Shown here in pieces: positions 1 to 6,568 of a stretch of DNA of 64,000 nt (position 1 is the first letter of the stretch; every line of letters starts with the position of its first letter). Origin of the DNA: Bisbaumannia sp015645095 (lineage in GTDB: Bacteria; Pseudomonadota; Gammaproteobacteria; Pseudomonadales; Halomonadaceae); contig CP141893.1 of NCBI GenBank assembly GCA_036871055.1, positions 372,001 through 436,000 on the forward strand, written 5' to 3'. A program made the position numbers and the translations under genes. The notes beneath the pieces are model-generated. The model had not been told where the DNA came from and did no database searches. It saw only the letters and a list, made by a program, of their open reading frames with translations.

Positions 1-2
1 GC

Positions 3-1625
3 AGCCTGCAGGGTGCCCTGGAGCGCTTCACCTACCTGCCGGGCCTGCTGGCGCGCCAACCCCTGGTGCAGGCGGCCCTGCTCGACCCCGCCGGGGTCTT
101 CCTGCCCCAGGTCAATGCCTACCTGGCCCAGGTCGCCGAGCGCTCCGGTGCCGAGGCGATCTTCCTGGTGGACGCCCAGGGCGTGACCCTGGCCAGCAGC
201 AACCATGACCGGCCCGACAGCTTCGTGGGCCACGATTATCGCTTCCGCCCCTATGTCCAGGATGCCCTGGCCGAGGGTGAGGGAGAGTTCTTCGCCGTGG
301 GCAGCACCACCGGACGCCCGGGCTACTTCGTCTCCGCAGCGGTGGGCCGGGAGCGGGAGGCACCCACCGGGGTGCTGGTGGCCAAGGTCTCCCTGGAGGC
401 GCTGCAGACCGATTGGCGCCGGGCCGGCGAGAAGGTGCTGCTGGTGGATGCCAATGGGGTGGTGATCCTCTCCAGTCGCCCCGAGTGGCGCTACCGCCGC
501 TTGGGCGAGCTCTCCCCGGCGGCCCAGGCGGAGATTCGCGCTCAGCGCCAATTCATGGGGCACCCCCTGGAGCCCTTGGGGCAGCGGCTGGGGGACGGTT
601 CCCTGCGTCTGGGTGACCAGGGGCTGGGGGAGCGCTACATGGCCAGTGCCTTGCCGCTGGAGACCCTGGGCTGGCAGATGCGCTACCTGACCCCGATGCG
701 TCCTCTCTATGTCAGCGCCCGCAACTCCCTGCTGGGAGGCGTGGCGGTATGGGTGGCCCTGCTGCTGCTGGGGCTCTGGCTGCGCGAGCGCCAGAAGCGC
801 CAGCGCCTGCGGGATCGGGAGGCGCGGATCTTCCGCGAGGCCAACGAACGGCTCGAGGAGCGAGTGCTCGAGCGCACCCGGGCCCTGCGCGAGACCCAGG
901 CGGAGCTGGTCCAGGCCGGCAAGCTGGCGGCCCTGGGCACCATGGCGGCGGGGATCGCCCATGAGCTCAATCAGCCCCTCTCGGGGATCCGCACCTATGC
1001 CGCCAACGGGGAGCGCTTGATGCAGCGGGGGCGTGGCGCGGCCGCCGAGGAGAACTTTCAGCGGATTCAGGTGCTCTGCGAGCGCCTGGCCACTCAGGTT
1101 CGCCAGCTCAAGCTGTTCGCCCGCAAGGGCGGCGCCCGGGAGCCGGTGGACCTGCGCGGGCGCCTCGATTTCGTGCTGGAGCTGCTGGCCGAGCGCCTCG
1201 ACAAGCAGGATATCGACTTGACGATGCGATTCCCCGAGGCCGGGACGCCCTGGGTGCTGGGGGACGAGGTGCGCATCGAACAGCTGCTGACCAATCTACT
1301 GCGCAATGCCCTGGATGCGCTGCGTGGCGTGGAGGCGCCGCGCCTGGAGGTGGCCATCGAGGAGACACCCTCGCACTGGGTGGTGAGCATCCTCGATAAT
1401 GGGCCGGGCATCCCCGAGGCGCTGCTCGACAAGCTCTTCGACCCTTTCTTTACCACCAAGGCGGTGGGCGATGGCCTGGGCCTGGGACTCTTTATCAGCT
1501 TCGGTATCGTTCAGGACCTGGGCGGTCGCCTCCAGGCCGGCAATAACCGGACAGGAGGCGCCTGGTTCCGGGCCGAGCTGCCCCGGGTCACCGCTCAGGC
1601 GACAGACGAGACACGGCATGAGTGA
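3..1625 (+). CDS. dctB: DctB-type sensor histidine kinase (5' end outside window)
   Basis: Membrane sensor kinase of the DctB family, which senses C4-dicarboxylates or related acids and phosphorylates DctD. The frame is open to the first base, so the N-terminus and first membrane segment are missing; the first GTG at 66 is internal. Visible in order: a periplasmic Cache/PDC-like sensor (about the first 240 residues), one membrane helix (GGVAVWVALLLLGLW), a coiled coil, the H-box (AHELNQPL), N-box (LLRNALDAL), and G-boxes (DNGPGIP, GDGLGLGLF). The 3' end overlaps the next gene by 8 bases, so the two are translationally coupled. The ligand is not visible from sequence; the downstream TAXI-TRAP operon is a candidate target. 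Family call is firm, substrate is inference. Confidence 0.85.
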   Translation, partial: SLQGALERFTYLPGLLARQPLVQAALLDPAGVFLPQVNAYLAQVAERSGAEAIFLVDAQGVTLASSNHDRPDSFVGHDYRFRPYVQDALAEGEGEFFAVGSTTGRPGYFVSAAVGREREAPTGVLVAKVSLEALQTDWRRAGEKVLLVDANGVVILSSRPEWRYRRLGELSPAAQAEIRAQRQFMGHPLEPLGQRLGDGSLRLGDQGLGERYMASALPLETLGWQMRYLTPMRPLYVSARNSLLGGVAVWVALLLLGLWLRERQKRQRLRDREARIFREANERLEERVLERTRALRETQAELVQAGKLAALGTMAAGIAHELNQPLSGIRTYAANGERLMQRGRGAAAEENFQRIQVLCERLATQVRQLKLFARKGGAREPVDLRGRLDFVLELLAERLDKQDIDLTMRFPEAGTPWVLGDEVRIEQLLTNLLRNALDALRGVEAPRLEVAIEETPSHWVVSILDNGPGIPEALLDKLFDPFFTTKAVGDGLGLGLFISFGIVQDLGGRLQAGNNRTGGAWFRAELPRVTAQATDETRHE

Positions 1626-2985
1626 GACAGATCAAGCATCGTTGCCCATCTGGCTGGTGGATGATGACCCGGACGTGCGGGCCTCCCTGAGCCAGTGGCT
1701 GGAGCTTTCCGAGCTCGAGGTGCGTACCTTCGAGCGGGGGCAGGCGGCCCTCGATGCCCTGACGGCGGGCGACCCCTGTGGCGTCCTGGTCAGCGACGTC
1801 AAGATGCCCGGGCTCGATGGCCTGGCCCTGCTCGAGGCGGTGCAGGCCCTGGAGGAGCCGCCGCCGGTGGTGCTGATCACTGGCCATGGCGACGTGCCCA
1901 TGGCGGTGGAGGCGATGCGCGCCGGGGCCTGGGATTTCGTCGAGAAGCCCTTCGCCCCGGAGCACCTGGAGGCCTGCGTGCGCCGGGCCCTGGAGCGTCG
2001 CTGGCTGAGTCGGGAGAATCGCCGCCTGCGCCAGGCGCTGCGCGAGGGCGGCCTGGCGTCACGGCTGCTGGGCGAGGCGCCGAGCATGGTGACGTTGCGC
2101 CGGCAACTGGCCAACCTGGCTCCCACCCGGGCCAATGTGCTGGTGCAGGGGGAGACCGGCAGCGGCAAGGAGGTGGTGGCGCGGGCCCTGCACGAGGAGA
2201 GTGGTGCCGAGGGCCACTTCGTGGCCCTCAACTGTGGGGCCATCGCCGCCGAGTTGATCGAGTCGGAGCTCTTCGGCCACGAGAAGGGGGCCTTCACCGG
2301 GGCCGTCGAGCGACGCATCGGCACCCTGGAACATGCCAGTGGCGGCACCCTCTTCCTGGACGAGGTGGAGTCGCTGCCGCTGGCCGCCCAGGTCAAGCTG
2401 CTGCGTGCCCTCCAGGAGGGGGAGGTCACCCGCCTGGGCAGCAACGCGCTGATCCGCGTGGACCTGCGGGTGGTGGCGGCTACCAAGGAGGACCTGCTGG
2501 TATTGGCGGGGCAGGGCGGTTTCCGCGAAGACCTCTATTATCGCCTGGCCATCGCCGAGCTGGTGCTGCCGCCCCTGCGCGAGCGTCGCGAGGATATCCC
2601 CCGGCTCTTTCACCACTTCTGTCGTCAGGCGGCGGAGGTGCATCAGCGCCCCCTGAAGGAAGCGGACGGGGAACTTCTCGCCGCCCTCTGTCGTCATCAA
2701 TGGCCGGGCAACCTGCGCGAGCTGCGCAATATGGCCACCCGCCATATTCTCGGCCTGGCATTGCCCTGGGAGGCGCGACGGCAGGATGAGCAGAGCGAGG
2801 CCGGGTCCCTGGCGGCCCAGATGGAGGCCTTCGAGGCGACCCTGTTGCGGGAAGCCCTTAGCCGTCATGCCGGCAATATTCAGGCGGTGATGGAGGCCCT
2901 GGAGCTGCCCCGGCGCACCCTTAACCAGAAGATGCAGCGCCATGGGCTGCGCCGCGAGGCCTTCCTGACCGGGGATGGACGATAG
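1618..2985 (+). CDS. dctD: DctD-type sigma-54 dependent response regulator
   Basis: NtrC-family activator, 455 aa, partner of the kinase just upstream. Receiver domain with acidic cluster VDDDP and phosphoacceptor Asp60 (VSDVKMPG); AAA+ domain with Walker A (GETGSGKE, about residue 180) and the sigma-54 contact loop GAFTGA (about 224), Walker B GGTLFLDE; C-terminal Fis-type helix-turn-helix (IQAVMEALELPRRTLNQKM). The ATG at 1618 lies inside the end of dctB, matches the usual family N-terminus and was preferred over an in-frame upstream start within dctB. It should act at a -24/-12 promoter, and one exists about 2.4 kb downstream before the TAXI-TRAP genes, together with paired palindromes. 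Domain call is firm; regulon is inference. Confidence 0.88.
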   Translation: MSETDQASLPIWLVDDDPDVRASLSQWLELSELEVRTFERGQAALDALTAGDPCGVLVSDVKMPGLDGLALLEAVQALEEPPPVVLITGHGDVPMAVEAMRAGAWDFVEKPFAPEHLEACVRRALERRWLSRENRRLRQALREGGLASRLLGEAPSMVTLRRQLANLAPTRANVLVQGETGSGKEVVARALHEESGAEGHFVALNCGAIAAELIESELFGHEKGAFTGAVERRIGTLEHASGGTLFLDEVESLPLAAQVKLLRALQEGEVTRLGSNALIRVDLRVVAATKEDLLVLAGQGGFREDLYYRLAIAELVLPPLRERREDIPRLFHHFCRQAAEVHQRPLKEADGELLAALCRHQWPGNLRELRNMATRHILGLALPWEARRQDEQSEAGSLAAQMEAFEATLLREALSRHAGNIQAVMEALELPRRTLNQKMQRHGLRREAFLTGDGR

Positions 2986-2988
2986 TTT

Positions 2989-3003
2989 TGTTATCTTGTA
3001 ACG
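2989..3003. promoter_or_regulatory. Candidate Zur-like operator before DUF1007/NicO pair
   Basis: The short gap after dctD carries an AT-rich imperfect palindrome TGTTA-N5-TAACG in an otherwise GC-rich region. It resembles gammaproteobacterial Zur boxes (TGTTAT-like arms), and DUF1007/NicO pairs are plausible zinc or cobalt/nickel transport genes. One arm position mismatches and the spacing is not exactly the Zur consensus, so this is a weak call. Confidence 0.35.
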
Positions 3004-3020
3004 TTTTCGAGGCGTATCGC

Positions 3021-3692
3021 ATGTCGAGCTGCTATCGCGTGATCAGACGCTGCCTGGTCGTTGGGCTGTTGTCACTGGGGCTGCCGCTGGGTGCCCAGGC
3101 CCACCCCCATGGCTGGATCGACCTCAGCGTCAGGCTGATTCTCGATGATCAGGGCCGGGTCGAGGCACTGCACCAGCGCTGGCGCATGGACCCCTTCTAT
3201 AGCCTGGTGCTGCTGGAGGAGCTGGGCCGCGCCGAAGGCGACGAGCCCATGGAGGCGCGCCTGGACCAGCTGGGCCTGGAGATTCGCGATACCCTGGCGA
3301 CTCAGGGGTACTTTACCGAGCTGAGCCGGGACGGCGAGCCGCTGGCCCTGGGTGAGGTCAGCGAATATACCGTGATGGAGCGGGGCGGTCGGGTGGAGTT
3401 CATCTTCCTGCTGCCCCTGGCGGAACCCCGCCTCCTGGGCGAGGCGACGCTGCGTTATCAGGTGTTCGATCCCACCTACTATATCGAGGTGGTTCACGAG
3501 GCGGATGATCGGGCGCCCCGGGAGGACGCCCTGGTGGTCGCTAGCGCCCACGACTGCGAGACCCGCATCCTTCCCGCGGATCCTGACCCGGCCAAGGTGG
3601 CTCAGGCGGCGCGACTGGATATTACCGACGAGGCCCCGGAAGGGCTGGGGCGTTATTTTGCCGAAACCGGAGAGGTGCAATGTCGTATCTAG
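3021..3692 (+). CDS. DUF1007 family periplasmic protein
   Basis: DUF1007 protein (223 aa) of unknown biochemical role, usually encoded beside a NicO-type metal transporter and thought to be its periplasmic partner. Residues 1-30 form a Sec signal peptide (RCLVVGLLSLGLPLGAQA), and the mature protein begins with the family hallmark HPHGWIDL, a potential metal ligand site. Two cysteines (near HDCETR and at the C-terminal VQCRI) may form a disulfide. An upstream in-frame TTG at 2988 exists, but ATG 3021 has a GAGGCG ribosome site 6 bases ahead and places the signal peptide correctly. It is followed after 34 bases by the NicO gene, almost certainly in one operon. The metal is not determined. Confidence 0.8.
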   Translation: MSSCYRVIRRCLVVGLLSLGLPLGAQAHPHGWIDLSVRLILDDQGRVEALHQRWRMDPFYSLVLLEELGRAEGDEPMEARLDQLGLEIRDTLATQGYFTELSRDGEPLALGEVSEYTVMERGGRVEFIFLLPLAEPRLLGEATLRYQVFDPTYYIEVVHEADDRAPREDALVVASAHDCETRILPADPDPAKVAQAARLDITDEAPEGLGRYFAETGEVQCRI

Positions 3693-3726
3693 CGGGGACG
3701 ATCCCTGATGCCCACGGAGGTCGCCC

Positions 3727-4782
3727 ATGCAGGCGGTGATCGGTTTCCTGCGCACCCCCCGGGGGGTGGGGGTCGCGGCCCTGGGGCTGCTGCTGCTGGC
3801 CGGCTTGCTATGGCTGGCCCAGGGCGGGGCTCAGGGGCTAAGCCTGCAACTGGTGGCCTGGCAGCGTGACCTGCACCGGGCCCTGACCCTGGCCATCACC
3901 GAGCTATCGGGGACGCCCACGGCGACGGCCTGGGCGGGATTGCTGGGGATCAGCTTCGGCTATGGGGTCTTCCACGCCGCCGGGCCCGGGCATGGCAAGG
4001 CGGTGCTGACCACCTACCTGTTGACCCAGGGTGGCGCCCTGAAGCGTGCCCTGGTGCTCTCCTGTGCCGCTTCCCTGCTGCAGGCCCTGGTGGCCATCGC
4101 CCTGGTCACCACCCTGGTTCACGGCCTGGGCTGGCTGACCCGCCAGGCCATGGGCTCGGTGGCCTGGGTCGAGCAGGCCAGTTTCCTGATGGTCACCCTG
4201 CTGGGGCTCTGGCTCTGTGGACGAGCGATTCGTCAGCTGCGGCGGCCCCGCGTCTCGGCGCCGCCCGAGGCGCACCATCACCATGACCCGCATCACCATG
4301 CCCATGACCCGCATCACCATGATCATGATTGCGGCTGTGGCGGGACTCACCATCTCAGCCCGGAGCAGGCCGGCGACTGGCGTACCGCCCTGGCCACGGT
4401 GGTGGCCATCGGCCTGCGCCCCTGCAGCGGTGGGGTCCTGCTGTTGGGGGCCGCCTCCCTGCTGGGCTTCTTCTGGGCCGGGGTGGCGGCGGTGCTGGTG
4501 ATGGCCCTGGGCACGGCCTTGACGGTCTCGGCCCTGGCCCTGGCCAGCGTCCTGGCGCGGGACTGGGCACAACGCCGCCTGGCGCGTCAGTCACGTCCCG
4601 GCATCGCCGGGCGTCTGCTGGGCTGGGCCGCCCTGGGCGGCGGCCTGGCGATCGCCCTGCTGGGGCTCACCCTCTTCGCCACCGGGCTCAAGAACCCCGC
4701 CACGGTGCCGCTGCTGGGCACTCCGCCGGCCGCCCAGGAGAGTGGATCGGGCGCGCCGCGCACTCCCTTCGGGGGCCAGTAG
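3727..4782 (+). CDS. NicO/RcnA-family metal transporter with His-rich loop
   Basis: Inner-membrane transporter of the NicO (nickel/cobalt, HupE-like RcnA) superfamily, 351 aa. There are six or so hydrophobic segments, with the family motif HAAGPGHGKAV in the second helix region and a second conserved block GLRPCSGG. Between helices three and four is a cytoplasmic or periplasmic loop rich in histidine (HHHHDPHHHAHDPHHHDHDCGCG), typical of metal-buffering loops of Ni/Co/Zn transporters. It follows the DUF1007 gene; the pair forms one transport unit. Direction (uptake or efflux) and metal cannot be read from sequence; the Zur-like site upstream hints at zinc. Converges with the HIT gene 12 bases beyond its stop. 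Confidence 0.82.
   Translation: MQAVIGFLRTPRGVGVAALGLLLLAGLLWLAQGGAQGLSLQLVAWQRDLHRALTLAITELSGTPTATAWAGLLGISFGYGVFHAAGPGHGKAVLTTYLLTQGGALKRALVLSCAASLLQALVAIALVTTLVHGLGWLTRQAMGSVAWVEQASFLMVTLLGLWLCGRAIRQLRRPRVSAPPEAHHHHDPHHHAHDPHHHDHDCGCGGTHHLSPEQAGDWRTALATVVAIGLRPCSGGVLLLGAASLLGFFWAGVAAVLVMALGTALTVSALALASVLARDWAQRRLARQSRPGIAGRLLGWAALGGGLAIALLGLTLFATGLKNPATVPLLGTPPAAQESGSGAPRTPFGGQ
4281..4321 (+). repeat. 21-bp in-frame tandem repeat coding HDPHHHA
   Basis: Two copies of a 20-base unit beginning CCATGACCCGC are spaced exactly 21 bases apart inside the NicO gene. Each unit encodes HDPHHH followed by Ala or Asp, so gain or loss of units changes the His-rich loop by seven residues without a frameshift. 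Confidence 0.8.
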
Positions 4783-4794
4783 GCCGCCGATCAC

Positions 4795-5220
4795 TTACTC
4801 GCCGAGATCCAGTCCCTCGATGATCGCCAGGATCTCGTCGCGGCGCTTGGCCTGGCCATCCGCGTCATAGGGCTCGGCCTGGCCCTGCCCCCACACCGGC
4901 GCGGGCCAGGCGGCATCCTCCTCGAAGCGCACGATCACATGCAGGTGCAGCTGGGGCACCATATTGCCCAGGGTGGCCAGGTTGAGCTTGTCGCCGTTCA
5001 GGGTCCGCATCAGCCCCTCGCCCAGGGCCGTGGCCTCTTGCCAGAGTCGCGCCTGTTCCTGCGCCGACAGCTGGTACACCTCCTTCACGCCGATGCGCCG
5101 CGGCACCAGTACCAGCCAGGGGTAGCGGGCGTCGTTCATCAGCCGTACCTGACAGAGGCCGAGCTCGGTGACGGGCAGGGTATCGGCTTCCAGGCGGGGA
5201 TCGAGGGTGAGTTCGCTCAT
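4795..5220 (-). CDS. HIT family (histidine triad) nucleotide-binding protein
   Basis: Small cytosolic HIT-domain protein, 141 aa, expected to hydrolyse or transfer nucleotidyl groups from nucleoside phosphate conjugates. The triad region reads PQLHLHVIVRF: the nucleophilic and last His are present while the first triad His is replaced by Gln, as is usual in this proteobacterial subgroup with the trailing AWPAPVWG block. Start chosen at the internal Met (MSELTL) because a CGGAG site precedes it; a longer form adding MPPGAP is possible. It lies convergent to the NicO gene and diverges from the TAXI-TRAP operon, so its promoter shares the region with the tandem palindromes there. Natural substrate unknown. 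Confidence 0.85.
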   Translation of the reverse strand: MSELTLDPRLEADTLPVTELGLCQVRLMNDARYPWLVLVPRRIGVKEVYQLSAQEQARLWQEATALGEGLMRTLNGDKLNLATLGNMVPQLHLHVIVRFEEDAAWPAPVWGQGQAEPYDADGQAKRRDEILAIIEGLDLGE

Positions 5221-5233
5221 GGGGGCTCCGGGT

Positions 5234-5283
5234 GGCAATGATTTGCCGGGGCTAGGGTGGCCATCGGCAATAGTTTGCCGATG
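5234..5283. promoter_or_regulatory. Tandem palindromes, probable activator (UAS) sites
   Basis: Two copies of the palindrome GGCAA-N4-TTGCC lie 32 bases apart (5234-5247 and 5266-5279); the second extends to 9-bp arms CATCGGCAA / TTGCCGATG. They sit 75-125 bases upstream of a -24/-12 promoter, the normal place for a sigma-54 activator such as DctD. They also lie in the promoter region of the divergent HIT gene. Identity of the binding protein is inferred, not shown. Confidence 0.6.
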
Positions 5284-5356
5284 AAGGGGGCATCTTGGCC
5301 AGTCGTCGGCCCATCGATACCACTAATGCATTGATTTTAAATGCTGTTGGATAAGC

Positions 5357-5372
5357 TGGCAGGAATATCGCT
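5357..5372 (+). promoter_or_regulatory. Sigma-54 (-24/-12) type promoter of TAXI-TRAP operon
   Basis: TGGCAGGAATATCGCT has the GG and GC doublets exactly ten bases apart; the -12 element is TCGC instead of TTGC, one mismatch from consensus. It is 51 bases before the start codon of the substrate-binding protein. No good sigma-70 promoter competes with it in the gap 5284-5422. Confidence 0.6.
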
Positions 5373-5422
5373 CTAGTCGAATGGCATAACCATAACAAGC
5401 CATCATCGACAGGAGAGATAGC

Positions 5423-6442
5423 ATGCACAAGCGCCAGTTCCTCAAGTCCGCCCTCACTCTCGCCACCGCCGCCGCCCTCGGCCTGGGTGCCGCCGGCGTC
5501 AGCGCCAATGATGAAGGCGGGCAGTACATCATGGGTACCGCCACCACCGGCGGCACCTTCTACCCGGTGGGGGTGGCCCTCTCGACCCTGGTGCGGGTCA
5601 AGCTGGAGCCGACCCACAACATCTCGGTCTCCGCCATCAGCTCCGCCGGTTCCGCCGAGAACCTGCGCCTGATGGAGGACAATCAAGCCCAGTTCGGCAT
5701 CCTCCAGGCGCTCTATGGCGCCTGGGCCTGGACCGGCGAGGGACCGGTGCCCCAGGCCTACGACAACGTCCGCTCCGTCTCCATGCTGTGGCAGAACGTG
5801 GAGCACTTCGTGATGCGCAGCCATCGTACCGAGAGCGGTACCATCGATGACCTGACCCAGCTCTACGGCCGCGGCTTCTCCATCGGTGCCCGCAACTCCG
5901 GTACCGAGGGCTCCGGTCGGCAAATTCTTGCCGGTCTCGACATCGACCCGGAGCAGATGAACCTGGCCTACCTGGGCTACGGCCCGAGTGCCGATGCCAT
6001 GCAGAACGGCAATATCGACGGCATGAATATCCCCGCCGGGGTGCCCGCCTCTGCGGTGACCAGCGCCTTCGCCAACATGGGCGACGATATCTCCATCCTC
6101 GAAGTCACCGAGGAGCAGCTGGCGCGCATCAATAGCGCCTACCCGGTATGGACGCCCTACGAGATCGCCGCCGGCACCTACCCGAGCCAGGACGAGGCGG
6201 TCCAGACCATCGCCCAGCCCAATATCCTGGTGGTCAACGCCGATGTGCCGGAGGAGCACGTCTACCAGATCACCAAGGCGATGTTCGAGAACCTGCCCTT
6301 CCTCAACAACATCCACCCGGCGACCCGCGACATGGCCCTGGAGAAGGCCTTGGATGGCCTGCCCATGCCGCTGCACCCGGGTGCGGCCCGCTACTTCCAG
6401 GAGCAGGGGCTGGCGATTCCCGAGCATCTGCTGGAGGGCTGA
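5423..6442 (+). CDS. TAXI family TRAP transporter substrate-binding protein
   Basis: Periplasmic solute-binding protein of the TAXI type (TRAP-associated extracytoplasmic immunogenic), 339 aa. The N-terminus has a signal peptide of Tat/Sec mixed look (MHKRQFLKSALTLATAAALGL) with a cleavage after SAN or similar. The mature part starts with the family block TATTGGTFYPVGVALSTLV, and contains GARNSGTEGSGRQIL and the PNILVVNADVPEEHVY region common to TAXI proteins. It captures an organic acid, possibly a dicarboxylate or glutamate-like ligand, and hands it to the fused permease encoded after a REP-like spacer. Start supported by AGGAGAGA 8 bases upstream. Ligand unknown. Confidence 0.9.
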   Translation: MHKRQFLKSALTLATAAALGLGAAGVSANDEGGQYIMGTATTGGTFYPVGVALSTLVRVKLEPTHNISVSAISSAGSAENLRLMEDNQAQFGILQALYGAWAWTGEGPVPQAYDNVRSVSMLWQNVEHFVMRSHRTESGTIDDLTQLYGRGFSIGARNSGTEGSGRQILAGLDIDPEQMNLAYLGYGPSADAMQNGNIDGMNIPAGVPASAVTSAFANMGDDISILEVTEEQLARINSAYPVWTPYEIAAGTYPSQDEAVQTIAQPNILVVNADVPEEHVYQITKAMFENLPFLNNIHPATRDMALEKALDGLPMPLHPGAARYFQEQGLAIPEHLLEG

Positions 6443-6475
6443 GGAAGCCTGAATTTCTTCTGTACTCGATGACCC

Positions 6476-6554
6476 TGTAGGTCGGATAAGCGTGAAGGCG
6501 CATCCGACGCCCATGTCGGATGCTCTCGCCAGAGGCCCGTTTATCCGACCTACA
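6476..6554. repeat. REP/BIME-like paired palindromic element
   Basis: Outer arms TGTAGGTCGGATAA and TTATCCGACCTACA are perfect 14-base complements; inside are two further GTCGGAT/ATCCGAC blocks, so each half forms its own hairpin as in enterobacterial REP pairs. It sits between the binding-protein gene and the permease gene, where such elements protect the upstream mRNA. Only this copy was found in the window. Confidence 0.75.
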
Positions 6555-6568
6555 CCTGCTCCACGAGA

